Shown here one piece after another: positions 44,867 to 54,345 of a stretch of 62,324 nucleotides of DNA; position 1 is the stretch's first letter; each line of letters opens with the position of its first letter. Source of the DNA: Enterospora canceri (taxonomy: Eukaryota > Microsporidia > Enterocytozoonidae). The DNA lies in assembly GCA_002087915.1 (NCBI GenBank), contig LWDP01000010.1:1-62324 (forward strand). The letters run 5' to 3'. The notes under the pieces are model-generated. The model was not told the DNA's origin. It searched no databases and saw nothing but the letters and a program-made list of their open reading frames with translations. Made by a program: the position numbers and the translations under genes.

Positions 44867-47692
44867 CTACTTCACAACCAACTCAAGCAGCTCTCTGAAC
44901 AGCACTGTCTTCTCCATTTCAGCCCTGTTTCCAACCAGAATCAGTCTGCTTCTAGCACGAGTCAGGGCAACATTCAGGCGTCTGGGACAGAGCTGACAGG
45001 CATTCATCAGAATTGGATCAAAAATGATCACAATTCTATCACTCTCTGATCCCTGGAATCTGTCAATGGTGTAGACTGGAATGCGCCTATTCTTCAGAAT
45101 GCGACTGATTTGGTCTACGATGCAATTGAAGTAGCATAGGACAGTGGTATCACCGTCATCGAGACCAAGCAGTGTCTCCTCAATGCTTCTTGTGGCCGTG
45201 TCTATGAATTTGACACTGCTGTTGTGGTTGCACCCTGCTACCATTCTATTCTGGTAGAATAATTGATTGCTTATTTTCATTATTTCCTCTCCCATTCTGT
45301 ATTGAGTTCGTAACTCATCTGATCCATATTGGTAGTGGAGATGTTCAAAGAGACTCAGGCGGTTTCCTTTGATTGGGCTGATTTGGAGGTGATCTCCAAC
45401 AATCACAAATCGATCAGAGCGTGATATTGGTATCAAATTGAGTAGTAGACTGATTTGAGATCCCTCATCCGTGATACAGAAGTCAAATCGCCTATTAACG
45501 AAGACTGCGTCTCCAAGAGAGTAGCAGGTGCCAGCTATGACCTCAAATGAGTCGAAATGTGCTCTGATTCCAGCAACAGTCATCTTATCAAGGGCAGAGG
45601 AGCCATTGGCCTTGAACCAGCGAACGTCATTCAACTTTCCAAGCAGGTTGTTGATTGCCAGATGTGTGTAGCAGACAAGAAGCACCTTCTTGTTGTAGAA
45701 GACGAGTATTTTGATCAGTAGAGCAATCAGAGTGGATTTGCCAGTCCCAGGCATCCCGTGTATCAGTGAGAAATCAGTACAGTTCAATGCATTGATTAAT
45801 GCATGTTGTTGATACTTGTTGAGACGAAAGAATTCCGCCTTGAACATGTCTGGGATTGGAATTGTCGTCGATTTGGCTGTTTTGGGCGGAATAGTCATCG
45901 TTTGATTCACTGCTTTGAGTGTGAATTCACTTGTGCAAATTGGATTCATTTGTGGTGTCTGAGAAAGCACCGTGTTTTGAATTCGCCTTCTTTTATTTTC
46001 TTCATCAAATAATTCGTCTTCTTCCTGGCCAGGCATTCTGAATCTGTTGGCACATTCCTGCTGTTTTGTACCAAAATAGCTGAAGTATGCAATATTCAGC
46101 AACGAGTACTTGCAGAACCTGTAGAATAAGTCGTCTACTTCATATGTGAAGTAGTATGCATCACTAAAGTCAATCTTAGTTTGTACGTCACAAACCAATT
46201 CGTTCTCATTGAATAAGCTTACACTGCCCTTGCAAATGAATTTGAGTCTTTTTGTGTAGAATGCAATTGGATCCTTCTTTTTCAGGCTGTTTTTGATTCC
46301 ATCACTGCACTTGAATGATATGGTGGAATTGAGTGCCTTCTTTTCGCTTATTTTGATCAGATTCAGGTTACTGCTCTCTTTTTCCAATTCTTCAAGTGTC
46401 ATTCTGAGCCAGTGGCTCTTATCCAGCCTCATTATGCTATTGTACAGTGCGCATGTCTCTGTTTCATTACAGGTGCATGCTATGATTCCCTTGGTTGTGG
46501 CAACTCTGTTTCTTCTGATTACCAATTCCCTTACTTCAGCATGAATGAGCTGTATAACTGGTGTTTGATAGAGTTGAGTGTAGAAGATCATTGGAATTCT
46601 GGTTGTTTTGAGTGGATGCTTCTCTTTCTGTTCTTTATTCTCTTCATGAGCAAGCATCAGTGTATAGAATATCACTTGTGCCCTATGGGATACGTGAGTG
46701 TATTTTCCAGTCTTCAATTCTACCACATATTTGCTATTGAAGAAGTCGATATTGCCTCTGAGCCCAAACAGGTTAGAAAAGAGCCAATGTTCAATCTTAT
46801 CACATGATCCAATCTTGTTCACAAATCCAATTGAATTCTGAATCTGCTTCATGGCCTCGTTCTTCAACTGTGTCTCTGTGATGTTGCATCTGTAGAGACG
46901 TATCGCATTCTCCCTACAAAAAGAATTTAGAACTTCATTGATGAACTTGGTATCTACTCGTTTCTCAACCAACATTCTTTGAATGGCCTCGTGTATTGAT
47001 AATCCAATCACTATCATGCTATGTTGGTATTCAAATTCAAATTCGTGTACTTTCACTTTGGTTTTTGGTCTGTTTATGCACTCAAATGAACTAATGAAAT
47101 TGGAGATCGTAAGGACGTCATCCTCAACAAATAGCAGGTTCTGGTTGTTATCCACTCTATAAAGAGGCTGTTTATGGCTGCAACAGCCACAATGAAGAAT
47201 AGTCACCTTCATTCCAATTTCATAGTCAATAATGTTCCAGTTACCTGATACGTGCACTTTTGAGCCATCTCCTTCAAGCACCACATCATTTGCTACTCTT
47301 CTGATCCTTGAAATAACAAATGAACCCCTAGATATGTTTGAATTGGCCAGTTTGTTATTTGAGTTGAGTTCATGTTCTAATTTGGCTGGGTCAATTTGGG
47401 ATGTGAACAAGTTGCAGCCTTCCATCGATGAAAAGTATAATGCACTCGGTTCTGACGCATTGAAATTATCAATTACACTGTCAAACGTGTCTTTGTCTTC
47501 TTCTTTGCTCTCAAAACATGATGAATTGAGCTCAACTCCTTCAAAATCGTCTAGAATCGTAATATCTGAGATTTCATCTAATGAGTTCACTGTCTGATGT
47601 CTTTTTGAGGTGTTGTGCATGTTTTCGTCCGTAACTATATCACATTCGCTGAATTCTGTCTCCTCCCATACAATTTTGGGTTTATCTACCAT
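44867..47692 (-). CDS. DNA2: Dna2 nuclease-helicase
   Basis: This 941-aa protein processes Okazaki-fragment flaps and resects DNA breaks. A RecB-type nuclease domain shows GLRGNIDFF and VVELKTGKYTHVSHRAQV (about residues 305-335). Iron-sulfur cysteines lie in ACTCNETETCALYN (about 405). The superfamily 1 helicase has Walker A GMPGTGKST (about 645), ITDEGSQI, QYRMGEEIM, TIDRFQGSESDRIVII and RRLNVALTRARSRLILVGNR. Dna2 normally has DEAS; here it is DEGS. The start follows TGCCCCAAA; a frame reaching 47800 runs through the tRNA-Trp gene and is rejected. Confidence 0.93.
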   Translation of the reverse strand: MVDKPKIVWEETEFSECDIVTDENMHNTSKRHQTVNSLDEISDITILDDFEGVELNSSCFESKEEDKDTFDSVIDNFNASEPSALYFSSMEGCNLFTSQIDPAKLEHELNSNNKLANSNISRGSFVISRIRRVANDVVLEGDGSKVHVSGNWNIIDYEIGMKVTILHCGCCSHKQPLYRVDNNQNLLFVEDDVLTISNFISSFECINRPKTKVKVHEFEFEYQHSMIVIGLSIHEAIQRMLVEKRVDTKFINEVLNSFCRENAIRLYRCNITETQLKNEAMKQIQNSIGFVNKIGSCDKIEHWLFSNLFGLRGNIDFFNSKYVVELKTGKYTHVSHRAQVIFYTLMLAHEENKEQKEKHPLKTTRIPMIFYTQLYQTPVIQLIHAEVRELVIRRNRVATTKGIIACTCNETETCALYNSIMRLDKSHWLRMTLEELEKESSNLNLIKISEKKALNSTISFKCSDGIKNSLKKKDPIAFYTKRLKFICKGSVSLFNENELVCDVQTKIDFSDAYYFTYEVDDLFYRFCKYSLLNIAYFSYFGTKQQECANRFRMPGQEEDELFDEENKRRRIQNTVLSQTPQMNPICTSEFTLKAVNQTMTIPPKTAKSTTIPIPDMFKAEFFRLNKYQQHALINALNCTDFSLIHGMPGTGKSTLIALLIKILVFYNKKVLLVCYTHLAINNLLGKLNDVRWFKANGSSALDKMTVAGIRAHFDSFEVIAGTCYSLGDAVFVNRRFDFCITDEGSQISLLLNLIPISRSDRFVIVGDHLQISPIKGNRLSLFEHLHYQYGSDELRTQYRMGEEIMKISNQLFYQNRMVAGCNHNSSVKFIDTATRSIEETLLGLDDGDTTVLCYFNCIVDQISRILKNRRIPVYTIDRFQGSESDRIVIIFDPILMNACQLCPRRLNVALTRARSRLILVGNRAEMEKTVLFRELLELVVK

Positions 47693-47715
47693 TTTGGGGC
47701 AGTATTTGCAAAAAT

Positions 47716-47787
47716 TGACCGCGACCGGGATCGAACCGATGACCATTTGGTTTGGAATCAAATGCGCTACCACTGCGCCACACGGCC
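47716..47787 (-). tRNA. tRNA-Trp (CCA)
   Basis: A cloverleaf forms on the minus strand: acceptor stem GGCCGTG with CGCGGTC, a D arm with GCGC/GCGC, an anticodon arm with loop TTCCAAA (anticodon CCA), a T arm with loop TTCGATC, and discriminator base A. The internal promoter boxes are TGGCGCAGTGGTAGCGC (A) and GGTTCGATCCC (B). There is no intron. A TTTT run follows the 3' end as a Pol III terminator, just upstream of the Dna2 start codon. Confidence 0.93.
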
Positions 47788-47910
47788 TAATTATTTCCAA
47801 AACCGCCTATACAACGCGGGAATTGTTTATTTTGATGGTGAAAACAAATTTGAAGGTGATTTTCAGAAAACAAAACTTTCTGAAACTTGTGCCGTGTTAT
47901 GCACCCTAAA

Positions 47911-48771
47911 ATGACAACAGAAAAAATCAGCGAAAATGAGGATATAGAGGAGTGTATAATAGAACAGGTAGAACAGGATATCAAAAAGGCAGAGAATATT
48001 GTAACTGGCTGCTGTGAACAAGTCTTCGATGAAGAAAAGGTAGAGAATGAGAGAATAAAGGGCATTGATTTTGAAGATGAGAATAAAAAGCAGCAAGAAG
48101 TCTGTGAAGCAAAGAAGAAGACAACAAATCTGATTGCAAAAATCATGAAGTTATCAGGATGCAACAAGGAGATTGCAGAAAAAAGTATCAAGGAATCTAA
48201 GAATAACACAAATAATGCAATTGATATTGCAAAAAGGCATTATAGGGAGACACTTCCAACCATCTTCCACTACAAAAATGGTCTAGAAGTCAAATACGGT
48301 GGAAAAGAGTCATTTTACGATTTCAAGACTGATTTAGGTAAGAGGCTGGTTGAGATGATTGGGCGTGGTGAGTTTGATCGGAAGCTGCTTGGAATGACGG
48401 CTGACTTCGTGGATGTGATCTACGTTGATTTGAAGAAGGAAAAGAAACTTCAGTTTAAGACGTACGATAATAGGCCAATGAATCAAAGGAAGGATAACAG
48501 TGATATAAAACTCATAAAACAGTATGAAAATGTGCTACCAAATACCTTGCAATTTGACGAATTGTACGACACACAGTTCAAACTGTGCTATAAGAAGAGC
48601 ACTGCTATTTGTAAGTTGGCTTCTGATACAAAATTGAGACGAGTTTACAACCATTTGCGTGAATTCTTCAAGAAGGACGTTCTGCTGGTTGTGAATGGTG
48701 AAGAAGTGGGCGAGTTACAGACTGGAGAGGAGATTAACAAGAAGTTTGTTGTGTTATACGTTAAACAATAA
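47911..48771 (+). CDS. SHP1: p47/Shp1-type Cdc48 cofactor (UBA-SEP-UBX)
   Basis: This 286-aa protein has an acidic N-terminus, a UBA-like region (KLSGCNKEIAEKSIKESKNN), a SEP domain (FHYKNGLEVKYGG, then IGRGEFDRKLLGM), and a UBX-like C-terminal domain. Shp1/p47 is an adaptor of the Cdc48/p97 ATPase in membrane fusion and protein degradation, which links it to Doa1 and Rpt6 in this window. The usual order UBA-SEP-UBX is kept at reduced length. The start follows GCACCCTAAA; an ATG four codons earlier and a TTG start are less favoured. Confidence 0.82.
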   Translation: MTTEKISENEDIEECIIEQVEQDIKKAENIVTGCCEQVFDEEKVENERIKGIDFEDENKKQQEVCEAKKKTTNLIAKIMKLSGCNKEIAEKSIKESKNNTNNAIDIAKRHYRETLPTIFHYKNGLEVKYGGKESFYDFKTDLGKRLVEMIGRGEFDRKLLGMTADFVDVIYVDLKKEKKLQFKTYDNRPMNQRKDNSDIKLIKQYENVLPNTLQFDELYDTQFKLCYKKSTAICKLASDTKLRRVYNHLREFFKKDVLLVVNGEEVGELQTGEEINKKFVVLYVKQ

Positions 48772-48789
48772 ACAATATTGTGTTTTTCT

Positions 48790-49386
48790 TTATTTTTCAG
48801 GTGTTTCTGGCATTAGGCATTCTTCCTTGCTGAGCAAATTGATGGTGTTGTATTCTGTGTCTATGGCATTCAAATTATCCAAAACACCACCGTATTCATC
48901 ACACATCTTCTCCCAGTTCAATTTGTAGTATTTTGCTACTCCAAAAAGAACTACATCTTGTATACTACTGTAATTGGTGCAAAGTGCCTTATCAATCATT
49001 TTCTCAACCGTCTCAAAATCACCCGTCTTGATTTCTATCAGGTTACTCTCACTAAGTCGCACCATCAGGCCATACGCCTTCACATATACGTTCTCGAAGA
49101 CAAAATTGTAATCTAGTTTCCCAGCCAACAATACCTCCTTCTCAAACAGTTCCTTCCTGTTCATTTTTGAGACAAAGAAGATCTCAAGCTTGTCTAACAT
49201 GCTATCCTGAATTTCTTCTATTTTTATGCCAAGAAAGAGAGCCAAATAGACCATGTGCACTTCGTCTAGTGCGATCTCCTTCTGTATAAATCTATGTAAT
49301 TGCATTACTGTGCTTTTTACGTTAAGTGGGAATCTATATGCCCTACAAAATGCGATGATCAATGATTCGCTTTGAAATTTCTTCAT
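48790..49386 (-). CDS. Cyclin-fold protein, possibly cyclin H/Ccl1
   Basis: This 198-aa protein has a cyclin-box-like helical region with LIIAFCRAYRFPLNVKSTVMQ, HRFIQKEIALDEVHMVYLAL and IKIEEIQ, followed by a second helical half. The order resembles cyclin H (...ICRAFxxPxxVxxTAxxYFKRFY...LxxxKxEE), which activates Cdk7 in TFIIH to phosphorylate RNA polymerase II. Cyclin C is an alternative. It is much shorter than cyclin H of yeast (393 aa). The chosen ATG follows GGTCCTAAA; a frame extending to 49479 overlaps the divergent gene and is rejected. Confidence 0.65.
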   Translation of the reverse strand: MKKFQSESLIIAFCRAYRFPLNVKSTVMQLHRFIQKEIALDEVHMVYLALFLGIKIEEIQDSMLDKLEIFFVSKMNRKELFEKEVLLAGKLDYNFVFENVYVKAYGLMVRLSESNLIEIKTGDFETVEKMIDKALCTNYSSIQDVVLFGVAKYYKLNWEKMCDEYGGVLDNLNAIDTEYNTINLLSKEECLMPETPEK

Positions 49387-49446
49387 TTTAGGACCTAAAA
49401 TATTCGATTTTAAGGAGTAAATTTGTAAAAGAAGAAAAGGAGAGAT

Positions 49447-50388
49447 ATGTTTGGAATTGGAGAGAAAAAGAAGAACCAAACTAAGGAAGAGAAGGCAGAA
49501 GAAGCAAAACAGGCTAGGCTAGAGCAGCAGAGAAAGAGAGAGGAGGAAGAAAGAAGGAAAGAAGCTGAAAAAATAGCAAGGCAAAAAGAGAAAGAAGCTG
49601 AACGTGAGCGAATCAGGAAGGAAGAGGAGAGAAAGAAGGAGGAGCAAAAGGCAGAGGAGCAGAAACGAAGAGATGCAGAAGCAGCTGAGATGGAACAAGC
49701 ATTCAGAAACCTTGAAGCCAAATTGGATCAGCTTTCAAGGACCCTGAAAAATATTACTGAAATTCAAAAGAAAATTAAGACAAAATCAAAGACTGAAATT
49801 GAAGTAGATGGAGAGGTGTATAGGATATCAGAAGAGAATAGAAAGAGGCTGGTTAAGAAATTGAAGAGGGAGACAACAATAGACATGCTGTTTGAACAAC
49901 TCAAGAAGTACAATGGAAAAGAATTTAACTTGTTAGTTTCTTGTGGTGAAATTGCAACTTATTTTGAGAGCCGCAAGTTCAGAAGTCTTGATTCAACCAA
50001 ATGGAGACTGTTTTATCCAATTGTATATGATGATTTGAACAAAATGAACGAGTACAAAAGGATTTGGTCCAATTTGTATTGTACCAGAGCAAAAAGAGTC
50101 CTATTTGAAGATGGGAAGTACAAGTTTCTTAGGAGTTTGGAAGTCATAGATAAGGCAATTATTGGAAGTGATATTGAAATAGCAAATGATAGCCATCTGG
50201 TGATCGTAAAAGGAAGTACCATAACACTTACGACGGCATTCTTTAGGAAATACGTCAAAGAAACTACGGTTATTCCAGTAGAAGGAAAGAACGTTTGTTC
50301 AATAAGTGGATCAACACAACTTCAGGTTAAAACAAAGTTGGATCCAACATTTTGGCAGACAATTACAGCCAAATTGTCAATGGGATAA
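49447..50388 (+). CDS. Coiled-coil hypothetical protein
   Basis: I do not recognise this 313-aa protein. Residues 8-110 form a highly charged, probably continuous helix or coiled coil of EEERRKEAEKIARQKEKE type. The C-terminal two thirds look globular, with YNGKEFNLLVSCGEIATYF and KWRLFYPIVYDDLNKMNEY. There is no membrane segment. It is divergent from the cyclin-like gene, with a 60-bp spacer, and convergent with Rpt6, with 18 bp between stops. A cytoskeletal, scaffold or RNA-binding role cannot be decided. Confidence 0.75.
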   Translation: MFGIGEKKKNQTKEEKAEEAKQARLEQQRKREEEERRKEAEKIARQKEKEAERERIRKEEERKKEEQKAEEQKRRDAEAAEMEQAFRNLEAKLDQLSRTLKNITEIQKKIKTKSKTEIEVDGEVYRISEENRKRLVKKLKRETTIDMLFEQLKKYNGKEFNLLVSCGEIATYFESRKFRSLDSTKWRLFYPIVYDDLNKMNEYKRIWSNLYCTRAKRVLFEDGKYKFLRSLEVIDKAIIGSDIEIANDSHLVIVKGSTITLTTAFFRKYVKETTVIPVEGKNVCSISGSTQLQVKTKLDPTFWQTITAKLSMG

Positions 50389-50406
50389 GTTAGTTAGCAA
50401 CTTTAT

Positions 50407-51588
50407 TCACTTGAGGAGTTTTCTCATTGTTTCGTCCATCTTGCTCTTCTTCATGACCTTGCTCACAGCCAACTCGAAGTCCTCTTGGGTTACGTGAACC
50501 CTGTTCTCTCTCAACGCGTACATTCCTGCTTCAGTGCAAACTGCTTTTGCTTCTGCACCAGAGGCCCCAACAAGTTTCTCTGCCAAAGTGCTCAAATCAA
50601 GTCCCTTACTCAAATTCATTTTTCTGCTATGAATTTTGAGTATCTCAACACGTGCTTCTGCCTTTGGATTTGGAAACTCAATCTTTTTATCAATTCGTCC
50701 TGTTCTAAGTAATGCTGGATCAAGAATATCAATTCTGTTTGTAGCCATGATCACCTTAATATTTTTCTCTGATTCAAATCCATCCAACTGATTCAATAGC
50801 TCCATCATCGTACGTTGAACTTCGCTATCACTTCCTTTTGATCCATCTGTTCTTGCTGATCCGATTGAATCAATTTCATCAATGAAGATGATAGATGGAG
50901 CATGCTCGCGTGCCATCACGAATAGTTCTCTTACTAGTCTGCTTCCTTCTCCAATGTATTTCTGAACTAGTTCTGAGCCAGAAACACGAATGAATTTGCA
51001 TTTAGTGTGGTGTGCAACTGCCCTAGCCAAAAGGGTCTTTCCTGTTCCAGGTGGACCATAAAGCAAAACACCCTTAGGCTGTGAAATACCAAGATTTTCA
51101 AAGAGTTCTGGGTGCTTAATTGGTAACTCAACAGTCTCCCTAATCTCTTTGATCTGTTCATCCAATCCCCCAATCATTGAATACGTTGAGTCTGGAACCT
51201 TCTCAACCATCATAAGCGAAACAAGTGGATCCACTTTTGTAGGTAGAATTCGGTGAATGCTGAAATTGTCTGCTCTCAAGGCAACACGTGTATTTGGTTT
51301 TAGTGCATTGTAGTCCACATGTGACTCAACCTTAACTACGTATTTTCCATCTGGGTGCATTTTAATCATACACTTCTTCTCTCCCATTTTGTTGCAGACT
51401 ACGCCTACATTTGAACTATTTTCACTTATTACGATTATCTCTTCCCTAATTTCTCTAACTTGCTTTGTGAGGGCATCTCTCTGTTGTTCAAGCTTCTTGA
51501 TGCGCTCTTCTGTAGCTGATACCTGTATTCTAGCCAATGCACCTTTGTTTCTGTAGAACGTATCAAAGAGTGTTTTCTTAAGTTCCAT
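50407..51588 (-). CDS. RPT6: 26S proteasome ATPase subunit Rpt6
   Basis: This 393-aa AAA+ ATPase of the 19S regulatory particle unfolds substrates into the 20S core. It has an N-terminal coiled coil, Walker A GPPGTGKT at 178-185, Walker B IIFIDEID at 233-240, and the Rpt6-specific phrases [20 protein letters not shown] and [13 protein letters not shown]. The arginine-finger region reads [11 protein letters not shown] instead of LLRPGRIDRKI, a small change. Length matches yeast Rpt6 (405 aa). The start follows AAACCCCA and is 30 bp from the divergent ING-type gene. Confidence 0.95.
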   Translation of the reverse strand: MELKKTLFDTFYRNKGALARIQVSATEERIKKLEQQRDALTKQVREIREEIIVISENSSNVGVVCNKMGEKKCMIKMHPDGKYVVKVESHVDYNALKPNTRVALRADNFSIHRILPTKVDPLVSLMMVEKVPDSTYSMIGGLDEQIKEIRETVELPIKHPELFENLGISQPKGVLLYGPPGTGKTLLARAVAHHTKCKFIRVSGSELVQKYIGEGSRLVRELFVMAREHAPSIIFIDEIDSIGSARTDGSKGSDSEVQRTMMELLNQLDGFESEKNIKVIMATNRIDILDPALLRTGRIDKKIEFPNPKAEARVEILKIHSRKMNLSKGLDLSTLAEKLVGASGAEAKAVCTEAGMYALRENRVHVTQEDFELAVSKVMKKSKMDETMRKLLK

Positions 51589-51618
51589 TGGGGTTTAGAA
51601 GAAAACAAATCTACGCCC
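51589..51618. promoter_or_regulatory. 30-bp divergent start region (Rpt6 / ING)
   Basis: Thirty base pairs lie between two divergent start codons. GGGG adjacent to the Rpt6 ATG (read as CCCCAATG on the minus strand) and CGCCC adjacent to the ING ATG give each gene its own C-rich element. The middle is purine-rich and AT-rich. As at 42349-42370, both promoters must share or overlap this space. Confidence 0.55.
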
Positions 51619-52158
51619 ATGAAGTTTTTCAATCCAAGTGACATTTTTGATAACATCATCCAAACGGTGCAACAGATGCCAGTAGAGGCATTCTACTTCA
51701 GAAGACAGATCAGAAGAGTAGATAATTATACAGAAAAGTATAGGAAGAAGCTTAAGAAGGCAGTAAAGAGGTTGCCAAATAAAAATGAGGAAAAAATAAA
51801 TAGAATAGAAAGGAAATTGACACAGGCATTTTCAAAGAAGAGGGAATTAATAGAGAGATTTAGAGAAGCAATAAAAAGTCACATGGTATTCTTTAGGAAA
51901 CTAAATGAGCTGACGAACAATACGATAAACGTAGGAGAAATGGCTTTGAAGGTGAATTGTGCAAATGTGGTGAAAGTGAGTAGTCAAACTGATGATGATG
52001 GAATTTATTGTTCGTGTAAATCAAAAGCACAAGGAAATATGATAATGTGTGCGAATCCATATTGTGAAATACGTTGGTATCATTTTAAATGTGTAGGAAT
52101 TCTAAAAGCATCTAAAACACAATGGAAATGTTCAAGATGTGTTGCAGAATCAGGTTAA
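51619..52158 (+). CDS. ING-family PHD protein (Yng2-like)
   Basis: This 179-aa protein has a helical ING-type N-terminal region (residues 1-110) and a C-terminal PHD finger with ligands C131, C133, C144, C149, H155, C158, C171 and C174. Tyr130 and Trp153 are placed to form the aromatic cage for trimethylated H3K4. Yng2 is a NuA4 subunit that works with Esa1, which is also encoded in this window (34.2 kb); Rpd3- or NuA3-type ING proteins are alternatives. It is shorter than Yng2 (282 aa). The start follows TACGCCC. Confidence 0.88.
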   Translation: MKFFNPSDIFDNIIQTVQQMPVEAFYFRRQIRRVDNYTEKYRKKLKKAVKRLPNKNEEKINRIERKLTQAFSKKRELIERFREAIKSHMVFFRKLNELTNNTINVGEMALKVNCANVVKVSSQTDDDGIYCSCKSKAQGNMIMCANPYCEIRWYHFKCVGILKASKTQWKCSRCVAESG

Positions 52159-52357
52159 AACAATAAAATATATAGAAAGCAACCATTCTTTACACCACAA
52201 TAAGGATCAAAAATAAATTTTTATTAGTAAACATCATATAGTAATATATTATTCTACAATTACAATTATATGTTCATATTCTACTTATATTTATAGATAT
52301 ACCTAATTCATATCATATAATATTACATTAATAATATCTTATATTTTTATTCATTTC

Positions 52358-52404
52358 ATGCTATCGTAAATTTCCATTTTTTAACTATTATTTGAGGGGG
52401 TAAT
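52358..52404 (+). promoter_or_regulatory. Putative rRNA promoter element upstream of SSU
   Basis: An ATGCTA, 12 bases, and a block ATTTTTTAACTATTATTTGAG followed by GGGGTAAT. The same arrangement, at the same ATGCTA-to-ATTTTTT spacing of 18 bases, precedes the LSU at 59635-59682; the 21-base core matches at 19 positions. It lies about 165 bp before the SSU 5' end (after collapsing the duplicated contig overlap). A role as a Pol I promoter or spacer element is inference. Confidence 0.55.
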
Positions 52405-52666
52405 CCTTGTTATTATAACGGCATAGTAAGCCAGAAAAAGACATTAGGGTATTGTGTATATAGCTTTGTAATAAGTATTTTTAGGAATATTTAGTTAAAA
52501 TATGAGTTCTTCTAAGAACAAGTATAAAAGCAATAGTATGGGATAAAATAAGAAATTATTATAAAAATCATTAGGTTGACTCTGCCTAACGTAGATGCTA
52601 GTCTTTAAGATTAAGCCATGCATGCTAAGTGAACCTGTACGGGGGAACGGCGAACGGCTCAGTAAN

Positions 52667-52965
52667 TAAATTTCCATTTTTTAACTATTATTTGAGGGGG
52701 TAATCCTTGTTATTATAACGGCATAGTAAGCCAGAAAAAGACATTAGGGTATTGTGTATATAGCTTTGTAATAAGTATTTTTAGGAATATTTAGTTAAAA
52801 TATGAGTTCTTCTAAGAACAAGTATAAAAGCAATAGTATGGGATAAAATAAGAAATTATTATAAAAATCATTAGGTTGACTCTGCCTAACGTAGATGCTA
52901 GTCTTTAAGATTAAGCCATGCATGCTAAGTGAACCTGTACGGGGGAACGGCGAACGGCTCAGTAA
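52667..52965. repeat. 299-bp copy after N at 52666 (assembly overlap)
   Basis: Bases 52667-52965 repeat 52367-52665 exactly after a single N. The repeat covers part of the SSU upstream element, the leader and the first 97 bases of SSU rRNA. The apparent second SSU 5' end at 52569-52665 is therefore not a separate gene fragment but an unmerged contig overlap. Confidence 0.9.
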
Positions 52966-54164
52966 TGTTGCGGTGATTTGCTCTATATGATAAGAATAAC
53001 CACGGTAACCTGTGGCTAAAAGTGTAGAATAAGGCGCAATCCTATCAGTTTGTTGGTAGTGTAAAGGACTACCAAGACTACGACGGGTGACGGGAAATCA
53101 GGGTTTGATTCCGGAGAGGGAGCCTGAGAGATGGCTCCCACGTCCAAGGACGGCAGCAGGCGCGAAACTTATCCACTCTTCTGAGAGGAGATAGTTATGA
53201 GACGTGATTTAAGGGTTGAGTGTAAAGAACTCGACGTGAAGCAATTGGAGGGCAAGTTTTGGTGCCAGCAGCCGCGGTAATACCAACTCCAAGAGTGTCT
53301 ATGGTGGGTGCTGCAGTTAAAGGGTCCGTAGTCGTAGATGCAATTAAAGGGTGGTGCTCAAGACCATTAAGTTTGTTGTTTTTAGCGGAACGGATAGGGA
53401 GCGTGGTATAGGCGGGCCAAGAATGAAATCTCAAGACCCCGCCTGGACCAACTGAGGCGAAAGCGACGCTCTTAGACGTATCTAAGGATCAAGGACGAAG
53501 GCTAGATTATCGAAAGTGATTAGACACCGCTGTAGTTCTAGCAGTAAACGATGCCGACAGCTCCTGCTGCGAAAGTGGTGGGAGCAAGAGAAATCATAGT
53601 TTTCGGGCTCTGGGGATAGTACACTCGCAAGAGTGAAACTTAAAGCGAGATTGACGGAAGAACACTACCAGGAGTGGATTGTGCTGCTTAATTTAACTCA
53701 ACGCGAGAAAACTTACCAGGGTCGAGTCAGTTGTAGATCGCTAGCGTGAAACTGACGAGAGTGGTGCATGGCCATTGGAAATTGATGGGGCGACTTTTAG
53801 CTTAAATGCTGTAACCAGTGAGATCTTCTAGACAGGTGCCTGATGGCACAGGAGGGAGAAGGCTATAATAGGTCCGTGATGCCCTCAGATATCCTGGGCT
53901 GCAAGCGCAATACAATATCCATATACTATATAAAGAAGTCTTGGATGAGGAGGATTAGCTCTTGTAAATGAGCTATGAATGAGGAATTCCTATTAACAGT
54001 GTCTCATTAAGACACGGTGAATGTGTCCCTGTTCTTTGTACACACCGCCCGTCACTATTTCAGATGGCCATGCAGATGAAGAGCTTAGGTTCTGAATATT
54101 CATGGCTAGATAAAGTACAAGTCGTAACAAGGTTGCGGTAGGAGAACCTGCCGCAGGATCATTA
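52869..54164 (+). rRNA. Small-subunit rRNA (16S-like, microsporidian)
   Basis: The gene is about 1.3 kb, typical of microsporidia and much shorter than the usual eukaryotic 18S. The 5' end CATTAGGTTGACTCTGCC corresponds to the microsporidian CACCAGGTTGATTCTGCC. The universal GTGCCAGCAGCCGCGGTAA is at 53262-53280, and TACACACCGCCCGTC is near 54039-54053. The 3' end, GAACCTGCCGCAGGATCATTA, closes the gene. The first 97 bases are also present before the N at 52666. The retrotransposon begins within about 15-50 bp downstream, where an internal spacer would be expected. Confidence 0.95.
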
Positions 54165-54239
54165 ACAAAACCTTTTTTTAGAAAATATAGTTTATAAAAT
54201 ATATAGATATTTTTAATGAGCTGACAGATGTGGCCTGGC

Positions 54240-54345
54240 CTCCCCGGTGAGCTCGCATGGGAATTGAACCCCAGCGAGCTCGATTATGGGGAGGTTGCCC
54301 TAGTACCCAACTACAAGGTACTAACTCAATGAGCTAAAGCCCCCA
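54240..54345. repeat. tRNA-like folded segment in retrotransposon 5' UTR
   Basis: On the minus strand this segment can form a hairpin of GAGCTCGC with GCGAGCTC, extended by TGGG/CCCA, whose loop region resembles a T arm and B box (GGTTCAATTCC). It also contains AGTACC/GGTACT pairing and an A-box-like TTAGCTCATTGAGTTAG. The pieces are in cloverleaf order, but the outer stem is imperfect and the long arm is not tRNA-like. It may be a structured UTR or a decayed tRNA-derived piece. Confidence 0.4.

Noticed and set aside
47693..47800. 36-codon N-terminal extension of Dna2
   Set aside because: It is translated through the tRNA-Trp gene; the ATG at 47692 follows a CCCCAAA start element and gives the expected protein.
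52569..52665. Second SSU rRNA 5' fragment
   Set aside because: It is the left contig's end repeated exactly in the next contig.
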